Positions 1-9,736 are shown, counted from the first letter of the stretch. The stretch: 64,000 nucleotides of DNA from Struthio camelus (GCF_040807025.1 NC_090953.1:26644997-26708996); one strand, 5' to 3'. Notes: generated from the sequence alone by a model not told the origin. A program made the numbers and translations.

Positions 1-275
1 GGACGGATGGATTTTCTTCTCAGGGGCATGTTTTTCCCACGGGGCCAGAGCTGAGATGCACGTGCTTCTGTGATGGGAAGGGAGGCGTCCTATGTGGAAA
101 CTTCTGCAAGTTTTTGCAGCATCAGGAGAAGAGGCAGGGGCAGGGCAATGCTGCTTCCTATTCTTTTTCCTTCTGCTGCATCTTTCTCCCCTCTCAGACT
201 CCCGGGATAGTCTTGAAAGCTCAGCGAGGGTCAGAGAGTGCCTGGGACGAGCAGGAGGCAGGCATAGGTCTGCAT
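1..275. other. 5' flank of tRNA-Gly, unit A
   Basis: I see no gene here. The last ~100 bases (CAGGAGGCA.. then a GTCTGCATG-like stretch just before the tRNA) are recognisably related to the flank of the Gly pseudogenes near 9.4 kb. That shows the two genes were duplicated together with their flanking DNA. Confidence 0.6.
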
Positions 276-347
276 GCGTTGGTGGTATAGTGGTGAGCAT
301 AGCTGCCTTCCAAGCAGTTGACCCGGGTTCGATTCCTGGCCAACGCA
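276..347 (+). tRNA. tRNA-Gly(UCC), unit A
   Basis: This 72-base gene matches the vertebrate tRNA-Gly(UCC) that I know almost base for base. It would decode GGA glycine codons on cytosolic ribosomes. The acceptor arm GCGTTGG pairs fully with CCAACGC and A347 is the discriminator. The anticodon loop CTTCCAA gives anticodon UCC. The A box is at 283-293 and the B box GGTTCGATTCC at 326-336, as expected for an internal RNA polymerase III promoter. T337 replaces the usual C in the T stem, changing a G-C pair to a tolerable G-U pair; unit B shares this and unit C does not. There is no intron, and an oligo-T terminator lies eight bases downstream. Confidence 0.96.
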
Positions 348-354
348 CGCACGC

Positions 355-358
355 TTTT
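355..358 (+). terminator. Pol III terminator of tRNA-Gly, unit A
   Basis: A run of four T lies eight bases after the discriminator base, the usual Pol III stop. The equivalents are 25369-25372 and 43746-43749. Confidence 0.85.
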
Positions 359-439
359 CTTCTCCCAGGTGCCTGCAGAGGCCCTTCCACCTCCTGCCAG
401 AAAAGAGCCCAGGTTTCCCCAACAGGTTCATGTTCCCTC

Positions 440-454
440 GGGGAGCCACTCCCC
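440..454. other. Six-base-pair hairpin in Gly 3' flank
   Basis: GGGGAG and CTCCCC are separated by CCA, forming a perfect short inverted repeat about 92 bases after the tRNA. The same 15 bases lie 107-121 bases after the Gly pseudogenes (for example 9678-9692). Unit C has lost it in a small deletion beside its Gly gene. Its function is unknown; it may be only a conserved landmark of the duplicated flank. Confidence 0.5.
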
Positions 455-848
455 TTGCTGCATGCGCAGGCAGGGTGAGGCACCCCACAGAGCCCAGGAG
501 AGACAGGGGCCCCCTCCTCCTTCAGCAATGCCTGCCTTGGCCAAAGCAGCAGGTCTGTCACCGAGCACAGCTTCCAGGCTGCTTGCCCTGCCCCCCGAGG
601 CATAGCCCTGCAGAAGGAAGCGCCCCAGAATGAAGGTGCTACCTCCTTTGCTAGAAGCATGACAGGCTTCTGCAAAGGGCTCTGCTGCTCTCCTGAAGGG
701 CCCGCTTCTGACTGCATGGTGCCTCAAGGGCCTGCAGAAAGGCTGTGCATGGGCGTTGCCGGGGAGATGCAGAAAGCCCCTGGCTCAGCCAGGACCATGT
801 GGCTCAGCCCTGCTATAGCGACAGAGCGGCAAGAAGAGGTGTCCAGGC

Positions 849-920
849 GGTCCCATGGTGTAATGGTGAGCACTCTGGACTCTGAATCCAGCGATCTGAG
901 TTCAAGTCTCAGTGGGACCT
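849..920 (+). tRNA. tRNA-Gln(CUG), unit A
   Basis: This 72-base gene has a perfect acceptor arm (GGTCCCA with TGGGACC) and discriminator T920. The anticodon loop CTCTGAA reads CUG, so it would decode CAG glutamine codons. The D arm and A box are standard. The T stem CTGAG/CTCAG is fully paired, where the mammalian gene I recall has CCGAG/CTCGG, so both sides have changed together. The GGTCCCA acceptor resembles mammalian Gln-UUG more than Gln-CUG genes. No oligo-T run lies close downstream; the first TTTT is at 962-965, about 42 bases after the gene. Confidence 0.94.
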
Positions 921-1059
921 CAGGCTTCTGCTTCACTGAGGGCCTGCCTCAGCTGACTGCATTTTACACCCTTGCGTTGCTCTTGGGTAGACTGCTTTAC
1001 GCACTCCGGTCTTCCTTCCCTCTTCTCGTGCCCCTGGCACCGGGTTTGGGCAGAGGGTC

Positions 1060-1790
1060 ACAGGATCACTGAACAGCTGAGGTGGGAAGGGACCTCTGCA
1101 GACTATCTAGTCCAACCCCTCCTCAAAGCAGGGTCAAGAAAAGGAGTCTGTTCAGGGCCCTGTGATGTCAAGTTTTGAAAAATCTCCATGGATGGAGACT
1201 CCACAGCTTCTCTGGGCAAGCTGTTCCCATGTTTGACAGCCCCGCACAGTAAAACAGGGGGGGGGTTCTGTGTGTTTAAGTGGAATGTCTTGTACTTCAT
1301 GGCTTGTGCCCACTGCCTCTTGCCCTGTCCCTGGGCACCGCCAAGAAGCGGCTGGCTCTCTCTTCTCTACTCCCTCTTCCCCCTCTTCGTCCACCACCTC
1401 AGGTACTTATACACATTGATAAGATTCCCCCCCACCCCTCCCCCCCAAACCTTAGCCCTCTCTTCCCCAGGCTAGACAATCCCAGCTCTGTTAGCCTCTC
1501 CTGGTATGACAGATGGCGCAAGCCCTTGACCTTCTCTGTGGCCTTTTGCTGTGCTCACTCCAGTGTGGCCTTGTCTCTCTCGTACCGGGAAGCCCAGAAA
1601 TGGACACAGCACTCCAGATGTGCTCTCACCAGTGCTGAGCAGAGGGGAAGGATCACACCTCCCTCAGCCTGCTGGCAACGCTCTTCCTAACGCAGCCCAG
1701 GATGCTGCCAGCCGCCTTTGCTGCAAGGGCACGTTGCTGCCTCAAGTGCTGAAGGCCTTCCGGGACACAACAGCTCTGCTCTGAAATAAG
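1060..1790 (-). mobile_element. CR1 LINE 3' fragment, unit A
   Basis: Read on the minus strand this is the 3' part of a CR1 element. The plus strand begins with a GGGAAGGGACCTCTGCAGA-type CR1 tail followed by a CTAGTCCAACCCCTCCTCAA block, then a CAGCTTCTCTGGGCAAGCTG block. Further in come the reverse-transcriptase and 3' UTR stretches (AGCCCAGAAATGGACACAGC, CAGCCCAGGATGCTGCCAGC). It is heavily 5'-truncated, as most CR1 copies are, and encodes nothing intact. G- and C-runs inside it vary in length between units. CR1 is a non-LTR retrotransposon family typical of birds, crocodilians and turtles. Confidence 0.88.
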
Positions 1791-3279
1791 TGCCCGTGAG
1801 ATACCAAGCTCCTGGGGAGCTGACAGAGCCCCTAACTGCTAGAACCAGAAACATGACGGCACCAGTGGAGTCCCTGCAAGGGCACCTGGCATGCAGATGC
1901 CCAGGGGCTCCTGCAGAGGGAGGAAGGACACTTTGAAGAGCCCTGTTCACTTGCTGCCAGGTGCGGACTGGCCCGAGAGGGAAGGCAGAGGCAACAGCCC
2001 TGAGTCCGCAGAAGAGCTCCACCTACTGCAAAGATGGTGTAACTCGAGCAGCAGTCCCTGCTGGGAGATGTGGGTGGTACAGCTTTGGGAAGAGTAATGC
2101 ATGAACTGGGGGACTGAACAGTGACACGGGATGTGGCTTGGTGTTTGGCTGCATGCTTGTAAGTACGAGGCCTTGGTTTGCTCCTGAGCAGCCCCGGTGC
2201 TTCTTGCCTCCAGTGCCTCCTGTAAGTAACCACCTGTCTTAGCAAAAAAGAGACAAGGCCCGGAGTGTCTGATTCCCAAAGGAATGCCAGGTCTCCAGCT
2301 GAGATTCAGGCTCAGACGGGCAACTTGACCCTGCCTGTCAAGGGCACTGAAGGTGCCCTTCCACAGCTCAGCTGAGCACAAAATGTCCGCTTTTTGCTGC
2401 CGTGTCATTAACGCTCACCACTAAGGACGCGTTTTTGCCTGTCTGCTCTTCTTGGCACAAACATTGCTCTTGGGAGACGCCAGGCCAGACAGGATACTGA
2501 AGTGCAGAAGGAGCACAAGGACTCATCAAATCCATCTTCCCCACTTCATTCCCTAGTGTATTTGCTGACTGCTGGAAATACCGATTGCCACCCTCCCTGG
2601 CATACTGCCTTATGCCCTCTGCCCCTCCGCCCCCTACACCTCCCAGTCCTGCCTCTCCTCAGCAGTACAGCAACCAGTGGGAAAAAGGTTCTCGGGCAAA
2701 CGGCCAAAGGGTTCATGTCCTCCTCTGGCACAACAGGCAGCCTGGTGGGCTTTCAGACCCATGGGAATATGTGGATGTCTAACACATAGTTCGTAACACT
2801 GCTGCTGTCTCCTACCCGGGGAAAATTAGGGCAGGCTGTGAAAAGCTGCTGCTTCCTGAGCACGCATGCAAGACCTGCTGAGTACATGGGCACAAGAAAT
2901 GAAGACCCCCGCCCCCGAAGGCAGCTCTTGCGTGCTCTCCGAGGAGGGACTCAAGGCTGACCCTGAGAGACATCAGGGTGCCCTGATCACCCACTTACAG
3001 AGTCACACTCCTGTTCTCGGAAGCCCACAAAGACAGAAACCTCACCTTTGCCTGTGGACTTGATTGTCCTGGTTTTCTGTCTTTCTGTGCCTGTTGGCTT
3101 AGTTTTGGTGCGCTGGTATCCGTTTGGGGAGCTGCACTCAAATCGGGCAGTGCCCCATGCTTACAGGTGGACTCGCTGTGATGGGGGAGAGGAGGTTTTC
3201 CCTCCCCGGTTTCCAGCAGAGAGAGGTAAGCTAGGGACAGAGGGGAATGCAGAGGAACTGGTGGAGGCTGGAACTGGGA
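1791..3279. other. Unannotated spacer, unit A
   Basis: I find no tRNA, repeat family or coding exon I can support. The open frames here have no recognisable domain and persist in B and C only because the units are nearly identical. The reverse-strand frame beginning near 3786 runs into the CR1 copy. Confidence 0.5.
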
Positions 3280-3515
3280 ACAGCTCGTGCCTGGGTCATG
3301 GCAAGCCAGAGGTGCTGGGAGGTTTCCCAGGGAAGGGTCCATGCAGAGTGAGCTGGCAGAGCCTGTTGCTGAGGGCAAGGGAAGAGGCAGCTGGTGTGTG
3401 GGCTGGCTGACTGTGGCTGTGGCTGCTGCTTCTCTGTCCTGTGCACACACCAGAGTAGGGAGCAGCCAGGAAGAGGAAACAAAAGGCAAAAGAAAGACGG
3501 ACACAAGGCTTGGTG
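3280..3515. repeat. Displaced copy of tRNA-Cys 5' flank, unit A
   Basis: This stretch aligns with the 5' flank of tRNA-Cys at about 7800-8035. Shared blocks include AGAGCCTGTTG, AGCTGGTGTGTGGG, GTGGCTGTGGCTGCTG, GCACAC.CCAGAG and GGGAGCAGCCAGGAAGAGGA. No tRNA-Cys follows; a CR1 fragment starts about 20 bases later. It looks like an older duplicate of the Cys cassette that lost its gene, perhaps when the CR1 arrived or by a later deletion. Copies exist in B (28293-28528) and C (45591-45826). Confidence 0.75.
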
Positions 3516-3533
3516 TGGCCAAGGCTTGGTATT

Positions 3534-4415
3534 GACCCCGCAGGGGTCGATACAGGGCCCAATACTGCTCAACTTGTTCATTAATGACCTGGATGATGGG
3601 ACCGAATGCACCCTCAGCAAGTTTGCTGATAAGAGAAAACCGGGAGGAGTACCTGATACGCCACAGGGTTGTGCTGCCGTTCAGACGGACCTCGGCAGGC
3701 TGGAGAAACGGGCAGACAGGAGCCGCAGGAAGTTCAGCAAGGCAAAGTGCAACGCCCTGCACCCGGCGAGGAATAACCCCAGGCACCCGGGGAGGAATAA
3801 CACCCAGGCATGGTGGGGGCCGACCTGCTGGAAAGCAGCTTTGCAGAAAAGACCTGGGGGTCCTGGCACCCTACAAGCTGACCACAAGCCAGCAACGTGC
3901 CTTTGTGGCAAAGGCGGCCCACGGTAGGCTGGGCTGCGTGAGGAAGAGTGTTGCCACCAGGTCAAGGGAAGTGGTGCTTTCCCCTCTACTCAGCGCTCCA
4001 GAGGCCACATCTGGAGCGCGGTCTCCAGTTCTGGGCTCCGCAGTGGAAGAAAGAGAGGGCCCTACCGGCACGAGTCCAGCAAAGAGGCACAAGGATGATT
4101 AGGGGCCTGGAGAACCTCTCATATGAGGAGAGGCTGAGAGAGTCGGGACTGTTGAGCCCGGAGAAGAGAAGGCTCACGGGGCATCTTACCAGTGCGTATA
4201 ACTATCCAACGGGAGGGTCGAACGAAGACAGACCAAGGGAGTGGTGCCCCTCTTCTCGGTGGTGCCCACTGACAGGGCAAGAGTCATCGCACACAAACTG
4301 AACACGGGAAATTCAGCTTGAACGTGAGAAAATGCTTCTTTAGCGTGAGGCTGGCTGAACATTGGAACAGGTGGCCCAGAGAGGTTGTGGATTCTCCATC
4401 CTTGGTTTTCCCTCC
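3534..4415 (+). mobile_element. CR1 LINE 3' half, plus strand, unit A
   Basis: Plus-strand translation gives the CR1 reverse-transcriptase palm region (GSIQGPILLNLFINDLDD.., then KFAD as the remnant of the FADD active-site motif). It continues through the thumb and C-terminal region (VARSREV-, PHLE.GLQFWAP-, TRMIRGLENL-, YEERLRESGL-like motifs in shifting frames). It ends with the usual CR1 3' region near a GGCTGAACATTGGAAC block. The upstream endonuclease and RT fingers are missing. The second catalytic Asp of the active-site pair is replaced by K in the visible frame, and several frame breaks occur, so the copy is dead. Confidence 0.9.
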
Positions 4416-6430
4416 TCAGGTTCTGGCAGAGAGAGGTAAGCTCAGGACAGGGGGGAATGCTTTCCTGTGCAGAGCGGGTGGCTAACGGAGGCTGGCGGAG
4501 AAAGAAACACCACCACGAGTCTCCAGCTATGCTGCACAACATCTTTAATGAGCAGGAAGGAAAAAAGGAAAAAAAGCAGCACAGAGACCAAGACACATGT
4601 TTCCTGGGTTGAGTGAGGCACAGAGAATTGCCCGTTTCCCCAGGACAAGCGGCATGCAAAGCGTTTGCCTTTTCCCATTCCAGCTCTACCTTGTGGCAAT
4701 CACATCCTACCTACAGCAATTCCTAACCCCCAAACCGTCCTGCCGTCAGCAGGAGACTCAGCAGAGCGGACGAGCACGAGCTCTTTCTCGAGGAGCTCAG
4801 AGTGCAGCAGAGCCAGAGGCAGCATGGCGAGGCCTGGCTCTGTGAGGTGGAGCTGGGAACTCAGTGCGCTCAGGCCTCCAGCCCTTTCAAGACCCCCACC
4901 AGATCAGCCTTTCTTTTCTTTCCTCATCTTTCTCTGTGCCCTCCAAATCCAGTTCTAGCTGCGTGTCCCCGAGGGGCCTGCGGCTGGTTTTCTTAAAATG
5001 CACAACAAGCGTTACATCTCACCTTAAGGCTGGATTTGAGGGCCTGGCAGCAAAGATTTGCTTAGCCCACTGCTTATTGCCCCAGGTCCGGGTGCAGTTC
5101 TGGGTGAAGCAGCAAGGATGGAAACTGATCAGATTGTCACAGCAGAAAAAGATTGGGCTGAACAGAAGTCGCAGCAATCACCTCTTAACAACACACTGCG
5201 TGCATACAAGCTCCCACGCCCTCCGAGTAACACAGCACAGGGACGCTGACCCACTTTTGGAATACGACCCATTACGGTGGGTTTCAAGCACCGGTGGACA
5301 GGCTGGTCGTACCAGATTGCCAAAACAAACAGTTCAAGCTGCGTTCAAGGTGGCAGAGGATGCACTTGGCTATTTGGTTAGGGACGATCCGCTGGAGGCG
5401 CAGATTCTTGTGTGCAGGCATCCCTGCAGCTGAACACAGATCTCCCCCTTCTGCCTGAAAGAACCCTCGCCTTCCCAACTGCGCACAACTACCCCCTTGA
5501 AACGGGAAAGAGGTAAAGTCCCTAAACATTTCCATTCACCTGCCAAGCTGAGGCAGCCCGCGTATCAAAGTTGTGTCACCACCATGACAGCAATCCAGCC
5601 CACAGGAAGAGGAGAAGTGGGGTGTGGCTGACCTCGTTCCCCAGGGAAACTTGGGGAACATTCCCAGTATTCAGAGTTGAGGACATTGCTGGCGCTAGTC
5701 AGGCCACACCAGAGCCAGATTCCACTGCCTAGGGCCCAGGGAACGATAGCAGGTTCTGGACGAGGAAGAGGAGGGCAGAGAGCAAGGCAGGTCCCTGCAA
5801 GGGAGGAAGGGCAGACAGTCACTCCTGGGGATCTCCATGGGTATGTCCTTAGAGAACTTGACGGGGGCTTCATGCTTTGCCAGCCCGGGGCTCTGACTGG
5901 GGAGTGCAGAACCGAGGCGTGGGACAGTGACCAAAGAGGTTCCTGTGCCCTTCCCTGAAAGGGACTCCACACCCAAATTGACCCGTTTTCCTTAGCAAGT
6001 TCATCCCAGGGCCAAAAGCCTGGATGGCCTGCTTTTTTAGGAGTGGGTCAGAGCAGTGAGGCAAAAGCTCACAGATGTTTTTCCTGGGCCGTGGATGGAG
6101 TGGCCCACTCAAGGCATTTTAATTCCAAATAGGCTTTGACTCAGCCTCCTGGAACACATGGGAGCCCTCGTAACGTGGAAGAGCGGGGAAAACCCCCAAA
6201 CTCCAGGGAAACGTGCGTCGGTGTGCTGCTGACTTGGGTGGAGACGGTGTCCTGGCTTCAGGCGTGCCAGCGATACCAGGGTTTTTGGCCTCGCTCCTCC
6301 ACAACTGCCTCCTTCCTGAGGGACGTTTCCTGAAACAACTGGTGCCACTATGCAATCTCCTGCTCCTGCCTTTAAAGCTGTTGCCTTTCTGCTGCTGGTC
6401 CAGGGCCTGCGTGACTCAGTGCAGCCCAAA
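4416..6430. other. Unannotated spacer, unit A
   Basis: About 2 kb with no tRNA gene and no repeat family I can name. A pyrimidine-rich stretch lies at 4905-4945 and an A-rich stretch at 4556-4580. Unit differences here are mostly CpG transitions. Confidence 0.5.
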
Positions 6431-7255
6431 CTGTTTCAGGTTGCAAGGGATCTCTGGCGGCCCTCTGGGCCAACGCCCCGTTCCAATCAGGCCAAACTTC
6501 CCAGCGACATCAGGAGGCTCAGGGCCTTGCCCGGCCAGCTTCTGAACGCTGCAATGAAGGGAGACGCCACTCTCCCATGGGCAGCCTCTTCCAGGGCTGT
6601 GCCGTGCTCCCTGTGACTTGTTCTTCCAAAGAGACAGTTGACATCTCCCTGGTTGCACCTGGAACTGTGCCCCTTGCTGTTTTGCTGTGCACCTCTGAGG
6701 AGAGCTTGGCTCTGCCTTTTCCATAACCCGCTGTAGCTGGTGGGAGACGGCAGTGTGATCCCCTCCTCCCCTCCTTGCCTTCTCCCCTCCAGGCGCCACA
6801 AAAACAATGCCTTCAACCTTCCTCATATGGCCTGTGCTGCAGGCCTGACCCTCAGCCTCTTCCTCTGCCACTAGCTCTCTCCAGGTTGTTGCCATTGCAC
6901 TTGTCCTGAGGGAACAGAACCCAGTCTGGCCTGCTGTACAAACCTGCTGAAAGGCCCCTCTGTCCCACTGTCCAGGTCGCCCATAAAAAGCCTAAAGCTT
7001 TTTGGCATCTGGACTGATCCCTGAGGGAGGCCACTAGGAAGCAGTCGCCAGATGGCCCTTTTTCCCACTGAGTAAAGGCCTTTGAGCCCAACGGTCCACC
7101 CCATTTTCCCCTCACATTAGCGTCGTCAGGCTCCAGGCCGTAACTCACCGGTCTGGCTCGAAGGATGCTGTGAGAGACAAGGCCTTGACAAAGGCCTTGC
7201 TAGGCTCAAGGTGAACAGCGGTAGCAACAGCATTTGCAGCGGTAAAAGCTCTTCT
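6431..7255 (-). mobile_element. CR1 LINE fragment, minus strand, unit A
   Basis: The plus strand opens with a CR1 3'-end-like block (TTGCAAGGGATCTCTGGCGG.. then CCAACG). It then has blocks corresponding to the CR1 3' UTR and RT gene in reverse (GAAGGGAGACGCCACTCTCC, CTGTCCAGGTCGCCCATAAA, TGATCCCTGAGGGAGGCCAC). The last block matches the anti-sense of the CR1 RT stretch just downstream of the active site. It is older and more diverged than the copy at 3534-4415, 5'-truncated and non-coding. Confidence 0.8.
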
Positions 7256-8076
7256 TTATGTCCTTGATGTGCCCTGCCAGTTCCAACGCAGGCCAAGCTT
7301 TGCCTTTCCTACCACCATTGCGGTATGCCTGGACAGTGAGGCTCTATTTGTGCTTTCTCGCCTGTCCCTGTTTTCACCTCCTGTGCTAAGCAGTCATCCC
7401 TGACTCCCTCCACAAGCCCCCAGGGGTTACCTGAGTCCCAGCATGTTGCCCTCGTGGCAGAGGCTGGGGAGCTGGACTTCCCCATGAGGAAAGGGAGTCT
7501 GTGACCTGGAAACCTCCTTGGGCTGCTACAGAAGATTTTGTCCACTTCTCATCATGAGCGGGTTGTCTCTACCACAGCGTCACTTCCCGCTGCACTGAGG
7601 AGGAGGGGGACAAGGGCTCACAGGGCAGACATGCAGGAGGGTCAGAGGCCTTGAGCCAGCGATGGCTGGGAGAACAGGGCCCAGCCTGCATTTGCTACAG
7701 GGGCTCGCAGGGCCGGCCAGGAATATGGCAAAGCTACAGCAAAGCCAGGAACTGTGGAGCCTGTTTGGAGACTGTGGGACGGGGCCTGGTTGCCAAGGGC
7801 CCTGCCCTTGCCTGGGCTGTGCTTGCTCGCAGCTCCCAGCAGGGAAGCCGTGGCTTGCGTGCAGGCTGAGGTGGTAGAGCCTGTTGGTGAGGGCGAAGGA
7901 AGAGGTAGCTGGTGTGTGGGCCAGCTGTTTGTGGCTGTGGCTGCTGGCTGCCTGTCCCATGCACACGCCAGAGCGGGGAGCAGCCAGGAAGAGGAGGCAA
8001 AAAGCAAAAGCAAGAGGGACAAGGCTGGGCGTGCAGACGTGAGCATGGGGAGTCCAGCAGTGGTGTGCATGATGCA
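7256..8076. other. Spacer and 5' flank of tRNA-Cys, unit A
   Basis: No gene is seen in 7256-7770. From about 7772 the sequence is the tRNA-Cys 5' flank that recurs, without the gene, at 3280-3515 and in part at 23607-23690. Confidence 0.6.
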
Positions 8077-8148
8077 GGGGGTGTAGCTCAGTGGGAGAGC
8101 ATTTGACTGCAGATCAAGAGGTCCCTGGTTCAACTCCAGGTGCCCCCT
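8077..8148 (+). tRNA. tRNA-Cys(GCA), unit A
   Basis: This 72-base gene closely matches vertebrate tRNA-Cys(GCA), which decodes UGC and UGU. The acceptor GGGGGTG pairs with TGCCCCC through five G-C pairs and two wobble pairs; base 7 is G where the mammalian gene I recall has A. The anticodon loop CTGCAGA gives GCA. The A box TAGCTCAGTGG and B box GGTTCAACTCC are intact, and T8148 is the discriminator. Oligo-T at 8159-8162 should terminate transcription. All three copies in the window are identical, which suggests selection or homogenisation. Confidence 0.96.
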
Positions 8149-8158
8149 CCACTGCTGC

Positions 8159-8162
8159 TTTT
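8159..8162 (+). terminator. Pol III terminator of tRNA-Cys, unit A
   Basis: TTTT lies eleven bases after the tRNA end. The equivalents are 33176-33179 and 50470-50473. Confidence 0.85.
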
Positions 8163-8805
8163 CTTCCTGGAGCTTCTCCTGTGCCTTGGCGGCCTGCTTC
8201 CCCATCCCTCAGTGGGAAGGCTGTGGGGGACAGACAGCCCAGCATGGACCTGTCTCGGCTTCTCGTTCTCTGGGCTCTCGCCTCATGACACCCTTGGGGT
8301 TTCCCCTTTCCTTAAGGTGCTGCACCTCCCAGGGAGGGCAAGAGCAGCCCCTCTTCCTTCCCAGGGGCTGTGCTGCCACTGCTCTGTCGGGAGCTGGAGG
8401 GCATGAGCTGAGAGAAACCCACCGGGAAACCTCCTGCCCTTGTCTAGCACACAGGTCAGGGTCTGTGACACAAGAGGGAAGGTCTACCAATGTCACCGGT
8501 TAACGCTGAGTCTGGCTTCCACCGGCTTTTTTCCCATAAAGTGGAGCTTAAAGGCTAAACAGGCTAAACGCACCCTTTGTCATCTCATCCTTTCGCACCT
8601 GGGAAAGGTGTGTTGTGCCTGCCAGGACTGCAGGAAGTTGGGGGGGGGGGAGGAGCGAGCAGAGCCGTAGAGGGAGGGTGGGTGTTTTGCTGTGTGACCG
8701 GGCTTGACGTGCTGCTGTGCTGCTGTGCTGCTGTGCAGCTGCGCAGCTGGAGGGACCCTCCGTACCCGCAGGGCTGGTCTGGAGCGTGGCCTTTCCAGGC
8801 AGCCC

Positions 8806-8809
8806 AAAA
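8806..8809 (-). terminator. Pol III terminator of tRNA-Ser, unit A
   Basis: AAAA on the plus strand reads TTTT on the gene strand, 14 bases after the tRNA end. The equivalents are 33821-33824 and 51110-51113. Confidence 0.83.
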
Positions 8810-8822
8810 GGAGATGGCGCCC

Positions 8823-8904
8823 CGTAGTTGGCAGGATTCGAACCTGCGCGGGGAAACCCCAATGGATTTCTAGTCCATCGCCTTCACCACTCGGCCACAA
8901 CTAC
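8823..8904 (-). tRNA. tRNA-Ser(AGA), unit A
   Basis: This 82-base type II tRNA on the minus strand closely matches vertebrate tRNA-Ser(AGA). With A34 edited to inosine it would read UCU, UCC and UCA codons. The acceptor GTAGTTG pairs perfectly with CAACTAC; the mammalian gene has GTAGTCG/CGACTAC, so this is a compensated pair change. The anticodon loop CTAGAAA gives AGA. The long variable arm TGGGGTTTCCCCG and the B box GGTTCGAATCC are intact. The discriminator G (complement of 8823) suits seryl-tRNA synthetase. Copies in B and C are identical. Confidence 0.96.
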
Positions 8905-9497
8905 CTGCCCCAAACTGCTCTGCAGCAGTGAGCGGGTGCCCTGTGCTGTGGCACCTGGCTCCCGGGGAGTTTGAGGGCCAGGCTGTGCTGGGGCATGTCC
9001 TTTCCACTCTGTGGACACCACACAGTCAGGCACCAGAGGCCCCTGCAGCCAGTGCTGGAGAGGCCTTGAGAGACATGGTGCCAGGGCGATGGCTGCAGCT
9101 CCCAGTGCCTGGTTGTCAGGCTGGCCTCTGGGATATGCTGATGCTGGAGGATGGTTTCACTCTCCCTCCGGCATCCCCATGGCGGGAGGGGAGAAAAGGA
9201 AGGGAGCAGTGTGAGGCATCCAGTGATGGTGGAGAGGAAATGTGTCAGGTGTATAAGAAGGAAGAGAAAGCAGAGAGCCCAGGAGTAAGTAGTAGGAGTG
9301 GAAGGGGAAAGACTGCAAGGAAGCCATGGCCCAGCTCCGGCCTCCCCCCCCCCACCCCAGGTGTGAGGGTTTTGAGGTGATGGGGAAGAGCCTGGAGAGA
9401 CTGTGAGAGGAGGAAATGTGTGTGCAGGGGGGCTGGAAGGAGGAGGCAGAGCCAGTTCATGAGCTGTGGGGAGCAGGAGGCACGCCTGGGTCCGCAT

Positions 9498-9570
9498 GTG
9501 CTGGTGGTGCAATGGTGAGCGTAGCTGCCTTCCAAGCAGTGCAGGACAGGTTTTGTTCCCAGACAACACG
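9498..9570 (+). pseudogene. tRNA-Gly(UCC) pseudogene, R1 of unit A
   Basis: The sequence aligns with tRNA-Gly(UCC) at 276-347 along its full length and in both flanks. The anticodon arm (GCTGC CTTCCAA GCAG) is intact. The acceptor arm has two unpaired positions and the T loop/B box is altered (GGTTTTGTTCC instead of GGTTCGATTCC), so Pol III transcription and tRNA folding are doubtful. The 3' flank shares the GTGCCTGCAGAGGCCC block and GGGGAG/CTCCCC hairpin with the intact gene. The intact gene's TTTT terminator has become GTTCTTCTT. All five copies in the window are identical over these 73 bases. Confidence 0.88.
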
Positions 9571-9736
9571 GACAAAACGTTCTTCTTCCAGGTGCCTGCA
9601 GAGGCCCTTCCACCTCCTTCAGGGAAGTTCCTGCTGGAACACAGCTCAGCTTTCTCCAGCAAGCTCTCATCCCCTGAGGGGAGCCACTCCCCTTGTTGCA
9701 GCCTCCCTGCATGCGCAGGCAAGAGAGCATCAGGCG

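Larger units (their letters stand above)
348..848. other. Spacer between tRNA-Gly and tRNA-Gln, unit A
   Basis: No gene is seen. The spacer holds the conserved Gly 3' flank (a GTGCCTGCAGAGGCCCTTCC block at 370-389) and a short hairpin at 440-454. Both are shared with the Gly pseudogenes. The remainder is GC-rich and featureless. Confidence 0.6.
8149..8822. other. Spacer between convergent tRNA-Cys and tRNA-Ser, unit A
   Basis: No gene is seen. It contains a G homopolymer at 8640-8650 whose length differs between units, and a short CTGCTGTG repeat at 8709-8733 that has more copies in A than in B or C. Cys and Ser point towards each other across this gap. Confidence 0.6.

Noticed and set aside
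276-347. tRNA-derived SINE origin for the tRNA genes.
   Set aside because: The genes have canonical ends, oligo-T terminators and long homologous genomic flanks. No poly-A or SINE tail follows.
3534-3548. GACCCC-GCA-GGGGTC palindrome as a regulatory hairpin.
   Set aside because: It is mostly the standard CR1 RT sequence at this point (GCAGGGGTC), so chance at the junction is sufficient.
2995-3786. A 263-codon minus-strand open frame conserved in all three units.
   Set aside because: It runs antisense through CR1 RT sequence into the Cys flank repeat. Conservation is explained by the near-identity of the units.
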